From positions 1-13,456 of the forward strand of contig JAEZHY010000228.1 in assembly GCA_023416335.1 (NCBI GenBank): a stretch of 13,456 nt of DNA, written 5' to 3'. The notes beneath the pieces were generated by a model. That model did not search any database, was not told where the DNA came from, and saw nothing but the letters and a program-made list of their open reading frames with translations. This DNA is from Pseudomonadota bacterium (GTDB lineage Bacteria > Desulfobacterota > Syntrophobacteria > Syntrophobacterales > Syntrophobacteraceae). Shown here piece after piece: positions 8,461-13,456 of the stretch. A program made the translations under genes and the position numbers. Each line of letters begins with the position of its first letter. Positions within the stretch are counted from its first letter, which is position 1.

Positions 8461-8814
8461 TTAGAGTTGTCCACCCGCTGCGGTAGTCCAAAGACATGTT
8501 CTGTGAAACTCCCTCCTGCAGCCAAGCGGGCGCTCGAACCCGGCCTCTTTGATCGCCTCCCCGAAAGGAGCGGCCTGATCGGAATCGAGTCTGAAAAACT
8601 TGTTTGCCGATACAGAGGTCTGATGCGCCCAGCAGAGCAACTGGAGGAAGGAGAGGTCTGCCGCGGTTGTGTCTCCGACATTGATCGTCAGACCCCGTGA
8701 GGTGTTCAATGCATCCGTCATAATCCGTTTCAGTTCCAGCGCGTTTTCGATCGTACACTCACCGTTGAGGGTCAAATAGACCCCCTCGGCCGAAGCTCGT
8801 GTTGAAAAACGCAT
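8461..8814 (-). CDS. STAS-domain protein, anti-sigma-factor-antagonist-like
   Basis: This 117-residue cytoplasmic protein has a STAS fold: VYLTLNGECTIENALELKRIM, then GLTINVGDTTAADLSFLQLLCWAHQ. ADLSFLQLL aligns with the DSSGL loop of SpoIIAA-like proteins, with Ser55 at the phosphorylatable position. No partner kinase of the RsbW/SpoIIAB type is encoded in the window. Small STAS proteins next to cheY and cheA do occur in other bacterial chemotaxis clusters, where their role is poorly defined. The C-terminal 25 residues (after GFERP) are basic and less typical. The ATG at 8814 follows GGAGG (8822-8826) by 7 nt. The gene lies 39 nt after the methyl-accepting-like gene and 56 nt before cheY. Confidence 0.88.
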   Translation of the reverse strand: MRFSTRASAEGVYLTLNGECTIENALELKRIMTDALNTSRGLTINVGDTTAADLSFLQLLCWAHQTSVSANKFFRLDSDQAAPFGEAIKEAGFERPLGCRREFHRTCLWTTAAGGQL

Positions 8815-8853
8815 AATGTGGCCTCCAATTTTTGCTGTTGCGACCCGTTCCGT

Positions 8854-10815
8854 TCAGAACAGCTCGATGTTATCACCCAGGTCGTCACCGTCCGCCTGCA
8901 GCTCTTCCGTCCCGCCCGGCTTTTCCGCACAGTTGTTTTCCGGTTTCGGGCAATTCTGCTCGTGGGGTGGGCCCGATGTCACCAATATCGATTTGTGGAT
9001 TTCACGTTCTTTTTCCATCGTATATGTGGCTTCGATGGCTTTCAGGTAGCCGGCGTCCTCGATCTCGGTGCTTTCCGGGAGCAACGAGCGCGTCTTTGCA
9101 GCAATCCCGTCGAGTTGCTGGACCGCCGCGTCCATAATGCCCGCAATCCGCCGGTGGAAGTCGATTTCCCGCGCGCTCATGGCTATCTCGCGCGAAAGGG
9201 CGAGTCCTTCTTCGTTCACCTTTGCCAGAAGAGAGATCACGTCTTCATTGACACTTCGAAGGGTGTTCGTTTGGGTCTCAAGAGCCGACGTAATGGAACC
9301 GATTTCGGATCCGGGATCGTTCGCATTCTGCCGGTCTCCTCCCGACAGAGCGGCGGAGGCGGTCGTAATCCTGTCGAGTGATCCCGATACCGACTCGATG
9401 TACCCGCTCGATTCGGTCGAAAGCCGGTGAATGGCTTCCGCCAACACCCCTAGAGCAGCTCCTTCCTCTTCCATGTGTGAAGCTTTGACAATGGCGTTCA
9501 GGGCGAGAAGCTTCATCTTGAGTCCAATCCCCTGGATCGTTCCCGCAAACTGGCACATGTCCCCCAGGGTGGCGCTCGAAGATGCCATCGCGGAGGAGAG
9601 TTCGCGCCTTGCTTCCTCATACCCCGAAAGGGCTGACAGGATGGACGAGACCCCTGTTTCTATTTCCGAAAGAAAAGAGCGGTCGGTCTCGTTTGCAGTT
9701 CCCGCCATCGTTCGCGTTTCGCCCGATATGCCGGAAATATTGACCGCAATCTCTTCGAGATTGCCGGCGATGTTTTCAACCGCCGCTGCAAGTTCATTTT
9801 CCGCCTGGCGAAGTTGGGCTGCGTGGAGCCTGCACATATCGCCCGATCTCTGCAAATACCCCGAACACGTTTCGGGGGCGGGCACGGGAAGATTGTCGGG
9901 GCCGTTTCGCGGCGTTCCGGACGGGGCAGGGACCGACAACTGAATCAAAGATTCCGCGGAATGTTCGATCCTCTGCCGGGTGATGTCATGGAACTGCATC
10001 GATGCAACGATTTCCCCGATGCTGCGGGAGATCGCTTCATAGCGCGACGTGATTTCACCGGCGACTAGCGACGACTGCGCGTGTTTTTCCGTCAGGGCAT
10101 GGAGATTCGACAGGGTCCTGTCGAATACAATCCGGGCCTGCTGCCGACGCTGGGTATCGATTGATACCACCCTGTCGAAAGCCTCACTTATCAGTCGGCT
10201 CAATTCTGTGGACCGGGCGAACAACCGGCCATACTGAGTCTCGATGTCCACTGCCATTTTGGCCACGTCGTTGCCCAGAATGCCGAACCCGCTCCTTTCA
10301 TCCCCGACCCGCGCGCTTTCCACTTTGGTCGAGATGCAAAGGACTCGCAGAAACATGACTATTTTTCGCAACCCTTCCAGTTGGTCCTGCATTGTGGTTA
10401 GGTCTTCAATGACCTGCTTCAGGATATGGGCACTCTGCCCGGAGCGGCTCTCGAACTGCTTCAGTTGCTCGAAAATGGCTCGGAATGCCTCTATTGCGCC
10501 GGCGACCTCGGCACCCGAAAGCAGGCCGGCAATGCTGGAGGAGGTCCGGGAGATTTCACGCGTGCGGACGTAGAAATCCTGAAGTCTTTCCCCGAGTGAA
10601 AGGAAGTCGCCTTCGGAAGAACGGCTCAGGGTCTTTAGCTTTTCGCCAAGCGGCCCGAGCTGCAGTGCGATTTCTTTTCCGAAACCGCCCCGCTTCCATT
10701 TGGAAATGAAGGCGGGGAAGACCTCGGCAAATTTCTCATAGAGCGATTGCACCCGGCCGTTTCGAAACAGGCCGGTTTTCATCGCCCCCGGCGCTTTGCT
10801 GCAGGCGTTGTTCAT
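8854..10815 (-). CDS. Soluble methyl-accepting-like protein with duplicated hairpins
   Basis: This 653-residue protein has no membrane segment and is largely helical. Two regions resemble degenerate chemoreceptor tips: about 148-190 (RKIVMFLRVLCISTKVESAR, GDERSGFGILGNDVAKMA) and about 426-468 (IQGIGLKMKLLALNAIVKAS, then GVLAEAIHRLS). Each leads to a helix with a Phe-His pair: MQFHDITRQRIEH (273-285) and IDFHRRIAGIMDA (551-563). The first has the D-x3-Q spacing of the CheZ catalytic helix (Asp277, Gln281); the second lacks both residues. The C-terminus has a YTMEKEREIH segment (598-607) and an acidic tail ending DNIELF. It may dock on CheA/CheW arrays or act on CheY-P; both are inference. The ATG at 10815 lies 7 nt after the preceding stop; ATG 10782 is an alternative. 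'Chemotaxis protein of unknown role' is the safe name. Confidence 0.82.
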   Translation of the reverse strand: MNNACSKAPGAMKTGLFRNGRVQSLYEKFAEVFPAFISKWKRGGFGKEIALQLGPLGEKLKTLSRSSEGDFLSLGERLQDFYVRTREISRTSSSIAGLLSGAEVAGAIEAFRAIFEQLKQFESRSGQSAHILKQVIEDLTTMQDQLEGLRKIVMFLRVLCISTKVESARVGDERSGFGILGNDVAKMAVDIETQYGRLFARSTELSRLISEAFDRVVSIDTQRRQQARIVFDRTLSNLHALTEKHAQSSLVAGEITSRYEAISRSIGEIVASMQFHDITRQRIEHSAESLIQLSVPAPSGTPRNGPDNLPVPAPETCSGYLQRSGDMCRLHAAQLRQAENELAAAVENIAGNLEEIAVNISGISGETRTMAGTANETDRSFLSEIETGVSSILSALSGYEEARRELSSAMASSSATLGDMCQFAGTIQGIGLKMKLLALNAIVKASHMEEEGAALGVLAEAIHRLSTESSGYIESVSGSLDRITTASAALSGGDRQNANDPGSEIGSITSALETQTNTLRSVNEDVISLLAKVNEEGLALSREIAMSAREIDFHRRIAGIMDAAVQQLDGIAAKTRSLLPESTEIEDAGYLKAIEATYTMEKEREIHKSILVTSGPPHEQNCPKPENNCAEKPGGTEELQADGDDLGDNIELF

Positions 10816-10822
10816 TTCGGTC

Positions 10823-11218
10823 TCATTTTTCCTGCCACGAGTATTGTGAAAAGGATTCCATCATTTTCTGGAGCACCAGCCCGACGATGGGGAAGTCGCA
10901 TGTGCCGCGGCCTATGAACCGGGGCCGAAGCTGGTGGGCCTGGATGATCGTTTCCGTCGAATCTTCCAGCAAAACGAGGATTACGCGCACTCCGTCCAGC
11001 AGTTCCCCGAGTGCAATGAATCTTTGGAGTTCCTTACCGCCGGCTGCGAGGATGACCGCCACGTCGATTCGGGACCCCGGGTCGCGTATTTTTCTTGTAA
11101 AATCCTCTATCGAGTTAAACACCTGGATCGAGCGTTCAGAAACCACGCCTCGAACAGTCTTTTCCAATTCGAGGATGGAGTCCTGAGTTTCTTCAGTCCC
11201 GCACAGAGATATTTTCAT
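10823..11218 (-). CDS. Degenerate receiver-like protein, first gene of the operon
   Basis: I do not recognise a named family. The 131 residues alternate strand-like and helix-like segments as in a receiver: MKISLCGTEE, RIDVAVILAAGG, VRVILVLLEDS, PRFIGRG, then helix GLVLQKMMESF. The usual Asp at the end of strand 3 is replaced by the AAGG turn, and no Lys lies at strand 5, so phosphorylation is unlikely. I chose ATG 11218 because AGGAGT lies 10 nt upstream and the predicted sigma-54 transcript starts near 11267. An in-frame GTG at 11254 would leave only about a 12-nt leader. It ends 7 nt before the methyl-accepting-like gene, so the two are probably coupled. A pseudo-receiver signalling role is inference. 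Confidence 0.75.
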   Translation of the reverse strand: MKISLCGTEETQDSILELEKTVRGVVSERSIQVFNSIEDFTRKIRDPGSRIDVAVILAAGGKELQRFIALGELLDGVRVILVLLEDSTETIIQAHQLRPRFIGRGTCDFPIVGLVLQKMMESFSQYSWQEK

Positions 11219-11277
11219 TGGCAGGCTTACTCCTGATTCCTGTGATTTGGTCACTTCTTCCCCGGCGGCTACATATG

Positions 11278-11293
11278 AGCAAGTGCTGTGCCA
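11278..11293 (-). promoter_or_regulatory. Sigma-54 (-24/-12) promoter of the chemotaxis operon
   Basis: The minus strand reads TGGCACAGCACTTGCT. This matches the RpoN consensus TGGCAC-N5-TTGCW at every fixed position, with GG and GC at the required spacing. The predicted transcript start is about 11267, roughly 50 nt before the first gene's ATG (11218). A sigma-54 promoter needs an activator ATPase, so the operon is probably switched on by a signal rather than constitutive. The motif is seen; its use is inferred. Confidence 0.83.
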
Positions 11294-11357
11294 TTTGGGC
11301 TAAAGAGTAATTTGCATGGATATACAATAACTTGCGAGTTTGGGCTCTGGCGGATTT

Positions 11358-11436
11358 GCCCTGATTTGCAAGACAAATCCTGTTTTCAAGGACGGGGGCG
11401 GTCCTGATTTTCAGGACATGGAGAAATTTCGAGGAC
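11358..11436. promoter_or_regulatory. Four-dyad array, candidate enhancer for the sigma-54 promoter
   Basis: Four 17-bp units share the form GTCCTgAAAAtcAGGAC when read on the minus strand. They lie at 11401-11417 (GTCCTGATTTTCAGGAC, a perfect dyad), 11377-11393, 11358-11374 and 11420-11436, the last with only its first half well conserved. Centre spacings are 19, 24 and 19 bp, and the array lies about 90-170 bp upstream of the predicted start at 11267, typical for NtrC-type activators. A dispersed genomic repeat is the alternative. Confidence 0.6.
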
Positions 11437-11593
11437 AAAAAGAAGCTTGGGCCGGCACGGCCGCAATCAAAATACGAAAGGCAAAAGCTTGCAACCACGA
11501 AATGCACGAAAATCACGAAAGAAAACAATGCGATAGCATCAATGGTGCCGGGACTGCGGTAGGGTGGGGGAGCGTAGCGCGGTAGCTTTATCG
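11437..11593. other. Gene-free stretch between enhancer-like array and MITE-like element
   Basis: No coding region is supported. It holds a 9-bp triple repeat (11496-11522), two AAGCTT/AAAGCTT motifs, and the left arm of a REP-like inverted repeat (11560-11568). Short open frames across it run through these repeats, have no ribosome site and resemble no protein I know. Confidence 0.55.
11496..11522 (+). repeat. 9-bp tandem repeat, three copies (CACGAAnnn)
   Basis: CACGAAATG, CACGAAAAT and CACGAAAGA follow one another with no gap. A weaker copy (TACGAAAGG) lies at about 11473-11481. Such CACGAA-rich runs are common intergenic repeats; no function is apparent here. Confidence 0.6.
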
Positions 11594-11625
11594 TCAATGT
11601 TGTTGCTTTAAGGAAATACGCCGCT

Positions 11626-11651
11626 GGTTCCCAAGGTCCTCCTTGGGAACC
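11626..11651. repeat. Perfect 11-bp hairpin inside the MITE-like element
   Basis: GGTTCCCAAGG and CCTTGGGAACC pair perfectly around a TCCT loop. GTTCCCA...TGGGAAC hairpins of this type recur between genes in many bacterial genomes as REP-like sequences. Here it is cargo of the 145-bp element. Confidence 0.7.
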
Positions 11652-11718
11652 CCGCCCCGGCAGGCCGGATAGTATCCGGTACGTGCTGTCCAAAATACTT
11701 GGCCTGCCGGGACGGGGT
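11649..11718. repeat. 18-bp inverted repeat enclosing a 15-bp palindrome
   Basis: The arms at 11649-11666 and 11701-11718 (GGCCTGCCGGGACGGGGT) pair at 17 of 18 positions. Between them is CCGGATAGTATCCGG (11665-11679), a perfect 7-bp dyad around one base. A transcript of either strand could fold into a long structured RNA, and the DNA could form a cruciform. Confidence 0.65.
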
Positions 11719-11830
11719 CATTAAATCAACAGCATTGAGCTTTATCGTGCCCACCATCCTTGCGATCGGAACCAAACCATGCCTGGGCCACCCGCAAACC
11801 ATCGTTTCCTGTGGGGGGCCCCAAGCGAGA

Positions 11831-11851
11831 GCTCATAGCCGTCAACTTAAG
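11831..11851 (+). repeat. Left terminal inverted repeat of the IS
   Basis: It begins GCTCATAGCCGTCAACTTAA and pairs with 13436-13456 at 19 of 21 positions. The transposase stop (TGA on the minus strand, 11842-11844) lies inside it. The true outer end may be a few bases further out. Confidence 0.8.
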
Positions 11852-13086
11852 AGTGGGATCGTCTCGACACGTTGACGTTTCCCCCGTTTCTTCTCGAGGA
11901 ACAGGTGCTGGGCAATCACCTCGGCGGAAGTCTGAATCGGGGCGATTGTTCCAAGCACGCCGGTCAGGAGGCAGTTAAAAATCTGTGCCGTTTTCAAAAG
12001 GCTTGCCTGAGCGTCATGATATTTTGAGCAGTATAGATCCAGCCCTGCAAAAATGTTTTGAAAAAGGCAAATGCTCAAAAGCTTGGTCCAGATGAATGTT
12101 TCCGGTTCGTAAACAGAGCCTGTGGGGGTTTCGGTCAAGTTAAAATGGGATTTCCACGATTTAAAGATGATCTCTATGCGCCATCGAACTCGATAGACTT
12201 CGTCAACAGCCTCGGGACTCCAAATGGAGTCAGGAACAGAGGTAATGAAAATGTTCCACGCCAACATTTCGAGGTGGCGTTTTGAGGGGTTGCGCGAGGT
12301 ATCCCGGTTATTTTTCGCTTTGCGGCGACGTTCATTGACGACCTGCTGGGGTAAGGGCAAAGCAACTAATCGTACAGAGAACCTGTGCTCGGCTCCTATC
12401 AGGACCGTTTGGTCAAATCGACCCTTTCGTTTTAACTCGCTCAGAAGATCCATCGTTTTCAAAGTCATCGGGTCGAGAATCGAAACTTTATAGGGAAGTC
12501 TGGAAAGAAAATGGATTCCGGAATCAGACAACTTCTTGAGGATGGGGATCGAGAAGTAACCCATATCCCGCAATACCAGGTCTCCTGGTTTTGCAATGGC
12601 AAGAATGTCGCCTGCAGCAGCTTGGTCGATCCTCCTAAACCCGGAGATCTCGAAATATGGGAAATTCTCCGCGCACAAATCGTAATAGGTCTGTATTCTC
12701 AGGGCAGCCAACTTCCTTTTCGTTTGATTTGCCGGCCCCGGAAAATGGGATGCAAGGTGAACCGGCAGGTTCACTACAGTGCTGTCTTGGATGAGCACCC
12801 GGCAGAAAGGTTCAAAGACCTTGTCATCACGCAACCTATCGAATTTGGAGATATTTGCGATATACGCAAAAACAGCGCTTCGCACGAACTGAACGCATTG
12901 GGCGTTGATGCGCTTGGCAATTGCCTGCTTTGAGATGCGTTGATTGCTCAAAGAACCAAAGAACAAGGCTATCAGCCTAAGAGAGAAAGCAGCCTGGGAT
13001 GAGACAATAACCAGGGCCTGGAGGAATTGGGCGGGATCGATTTTACGGCAGCGTCTAAGAAAACCGATTTTGCGGGCTAAGCGCAA
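11842..13086 (-). CDS. IS4-family DDE transposase, N-terminus uncertain or frameshifted
   Basis: From the TTG at 13086 the frame gives 414 residues. Catalytic residues are Asp101 (LIQDSTVVNLP), Asp174 (LRDMGYFS) and Glu305. Glu305 lies in YRVRWRIEIIFKSWK, an exact Y-x2-R-x3-E-x6-K signature (Tyr298, Arg301, Glu305, Lys312), with a strand-rich insertion between the second Asp and the Glu as in IS4 enzymes. The start is odd. The only ATG with a good ribosome site (ATG 13157, GGAGG 13163-13167) is in another frame and stops at 13077. The transposase frame itself is open back to about 13176, with protein-like sequence but no ATG. A one-base deletion between 13157 and 13087, a slip at AAAA (13109-13106), or a weak TTG/CTG start would explain this. 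The catalytic core is intact. Confidence 0.88.
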   Translation of the reverse strand: MRLARKIGFLRRCRKIDPAQFLQALVIVSSQAAFSLRLIALFFGSLSNQRISKQAIAKRINAQCVQFVRSAVFAYIANISKFDRLRDDKVFEPFCRVLIQDSTVVNLPVHLASHFPGPANQTKRKLAALRIQTYYDLCAENFPYFEISGFRRIDQAAAGDILAIAKPGDLVLRDMGYFSIPILKKLSDSGIHFLSRLPYKVSILDPMTLKTMDLLSELKRKGRFDQTVLIGAEHRFSVRLVALPLPQQVVNERRRKAKNNRDTSRNPSKRHLEMLAWNIFITSVPDSIWSPEAVDEVYRVRWRIEIIFKSWKSHFNLTETPTGSVYEPETFIWTKLLSICLFQNIFAGLDLYCSKYHDAQASLLKTAQIFNCLLTGVLGTIAPIQTSAEVIAQHLFLEKKRGKRQRVETIPLLS

Positions 13087-13157
13087 ACACGTCGTAGAGA
13101 GGGAATTTTGCAGACCAGTGGTCCGTAGTGTAGTGTAGTAACCGGGAGTAAACTCAT

Positions 13158-13242
13158 TGTCGCCTCCATCCGTAATCTAGTTTATAATCTAGAGAGTATG
13201 AGATTTTGTACATCACCGAGAACCCAAAGTCCAGGAAAAAAC
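13158..13242. promoter_or_regulatory. Divergent control region of the IS, with two TAATCTAG repeats
   Basis: This short region drives both IS genes. TAATCTAG occurs at 13173-13180 and 13185-13192, 12 bp apart on the same DNA strand. TATAAT at 13183-13188 could be a -10 box for the plus-strand gene, with only a weak -35 candidate (TTGTCG, 13157-13162, 20 bp away). The AT-rich repeats are where an AbrB-like protein could bind to control itself and the transposase. That role is inference. Confidence 0.45.
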
Positions 13243-13440
13243 ATGGGATATGGCTGCAAAGTTCAAAAAATTCAAAGGGAAACGAAGGACACGTATTACG
13301 TGAATCTGCCCACGGCGATAGCCGAAGCCCTTGAAATAAAGAAGGGGGAGTTATTTGAGTGGTTCATAGAGGACCGCAACACCTTGGTGCTGCGGCGAAG
13401 GAATCCGCTAAGTCCTCATGAATTCAGAAATATTCCTTAA
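13243..13440 (+). CDS. AbrB/MazE-like DNA-binding protein carried by the IS
   Basis: The 65-residue product starts MGYGCKVQKIQRETKDTYYV and continues LPTAIAEALEIKKGELFEWF. This is the swapped-hairpin AbrB/SpoVT/MazE pattern: a strand, then 'NLP..ia.aL.ikkGe..e', then a strand ending in NTLVLRRR. I chose ATG 13243 because AGGAAA lies 7 nt upstream; the ATG at 13198 has no good ribosome site and overlaps the promoter-like region. The TAA lies inside the right terminal repeat, so the gene belongs to the element. No toxin gene (MazF, VapC or similar) follows within the window, so it is probably not half of an intact toxin-antitoxin pair unless the partner lies past the right edge, outside the IS. 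Repression of transposition is a plausible role, not shown. Confidence 0.8.
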   Translation: MGYGCKVQKIQRETKDTYYVNLPTAIAEALEIKKGELFEWFIEDRNTLVLRRRNPLSPHEFRNIP

Positions 13441-13456
13441 GTTGACGCCAATGAGC
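13436..13456 (-). repeat. Right terminal inverted repeat of the IS, at the window edge
   Basis: On the plus strand it reads CTTAAGTTGACGCCAATGAG plus a final C, the reverse complement of the left end with two mismatches. The AbrB-like gene's TAA (13438-13440) lies inside it. The window stops here, so it may extend further. Confidence 0.8.

Larger units (their letters stand above)
11594..11738. mobile_element. 145-bp MITE-like non-autonomous element
   Basis: The ends are TCAATGTTGTTGCTTTAA (11594-11611) and TTAAATCAACAGCATTGA (11721-11738), an 18-bp inverted repeat matching at 16 positions. GCTTTATCG lies directly outside each end (11585-11593 and 11739-11747) in the same orientation, as a 9-bp target duplication would. 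The interior has no gene but three nested inverted repeats. It must be moved by a transposase in trans. The neighbouring IS4-type element has related ends (TTAA...AC...TGA), so it or a relative is the natural candidate, which is inference. Confidence 0.75.
11585..11747 (+). repeat. Flanking 9-bp direct repeats (target-site duplication)
   Basis: GCTTTATCG occurs at 11585-11593 and 11739-11747, touching the outer ends of the 145-bp element. The identity extends to 11 bp (AGCTTTATCGT) because of shared end bases. Duplications of 8-12 bp are usual for IS4-type transposition. Confidence 0.7.
11560..11758. repeat. REP-like inverted repeat split by the MITE-like insertion
   Basis: TAGGGTGGG at 11560-11568 and CCCACCATC at 11750-11758 pair at 7 of 9 positions. 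If the 145-bp element and one 9-bp repeat copy are removed, the arms lie about 27 bp apart and would form a compact hairpin. This suggests that a pre-existing palindromic intergenic repeat was the insertion target. Confidence 0.35.
11831..13456. mobile_element. IS4-type insertion sequence with an AbrB-like passenger
   Basis: Terminal inverted repeats lie at 11831-11851 (outer end GCTCATAGCCGTCAACTT) and 13436-13456 (the same with two substitutions), matching at 19 of 21 positions. The right repeat reaches the last base of the window, so the outer boundary and any target duplication cannot be read. Inside are a DDE transposase on the minus strand and a small AbrB/MazE-like gene on the plus strand, transcribed away from each other. 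Each gene ends within a terminal repeat. IS4 elements usually carry only the transposase. Confidence 0.82.

Noticed and set aside
8405..8758. N-terminal extension of cheY to 8758
   Set aside because: It would run through the STAS gene in another frame; the start at 8404 has a strong AGGAGGT and gives a normal 120-residue receiver.
11496..11522. Possible CRISPR-like or iteron array
   Set aside because: Units are only 9 bp, contiguous and three in number, with no spacers, replication gene or cas gene.
11340..11585. 81-codon plus-strand frame over the dyads and CACGAA repeats
   Set aside because: Its translation is made of repeat units (for example MHENHERK), with no ribosome site; it is a repeat artefact.
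11193..11693. 166-codon minus-strand frame across the promoter and MITE region
   Set aside because: It crosses the sigma-54 promoter, the dyad array, the 9-bp repeats and the MITE palindromes, and its translation resembles no protein.
13198..13242. Upstream ATG for the AbrB-like gene
   Set aside because: It overlaps the -10-like and TAATCTAG promoter region, lacks a ribosome site, and adds residues outside the usual AbrB fold.
13243..13440. Intact toxin-antitoxin pair
   Set aside because: Only the AbrB/MazE-like partner is present; its stop is inside the IS end, leaving no room for a toxin gene within the element.

Overview
This window looks like part of a Deltaproteobacterial-type chromosome, perhaps Syntrophobacter-like. 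That placement is inference from protein style, cluster layout and a sigma-54-like promoter, not a database match. It has two parts: a long minus-strand chemotaxis operon (about 1-11,300) and a repeat and insertion-sequence region (about 11,340-13,456).

The chemotaxis operon reads right to left. A strong sigma-54-type (-24/-12) promoter at 11278-11293 sits in front of it, with four degenerate 17-bp dyads (11358-11436) 90-170 bp upstream of the predicted transcript start, where an enhancer-binding activator would be expected. The gene order is: a small receiver-like protein lacking phosphorylation residues; a soluble methyl-accepting-like protein with two receptor-tip-like hairpins and a CheZ-like D-x3-Q helix; a STAS-domain protein; a CheY; a CheA overlapping cheY by 4 nt; two closely related transmembrane chemoreceptors; a CheW; and a third receptor cut off by the left edge. 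No cheB, cheR, cheD or cheZ is visible, so they may lie beyond base 1 or elsewhere. As inferred, the three receptors would control CheA through CheW, CheA would phosphorylate CheY, and the three upstream proteins would be accessory or adaptation components specific to this pathway.

Between operon and IS (11437-11830) there is no credible gene. It holds a 9-bp triple repeat and a 145-bp MITE-like element (11594-11738) with 18-bp terminal inverted repeats, flanking 9-bp direct repeats and nested palindromes. This element seems to have landed inside an older REP-like inverted repeat.

The right end is an IS4-type element (11831 to at least 13456) with 21-bp terminal inverted repeats matching at 19 positions. 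It carries a DDE transposase on the minus strand and a divergent AbrB/MazE-like small gene on the plus strand. The stop codons of both genes lie inside the terminal repeats, so the AbrB-like gene belongs to the element. The transposase seems to lack an in-frame ATG and may be frameshifted near its start.
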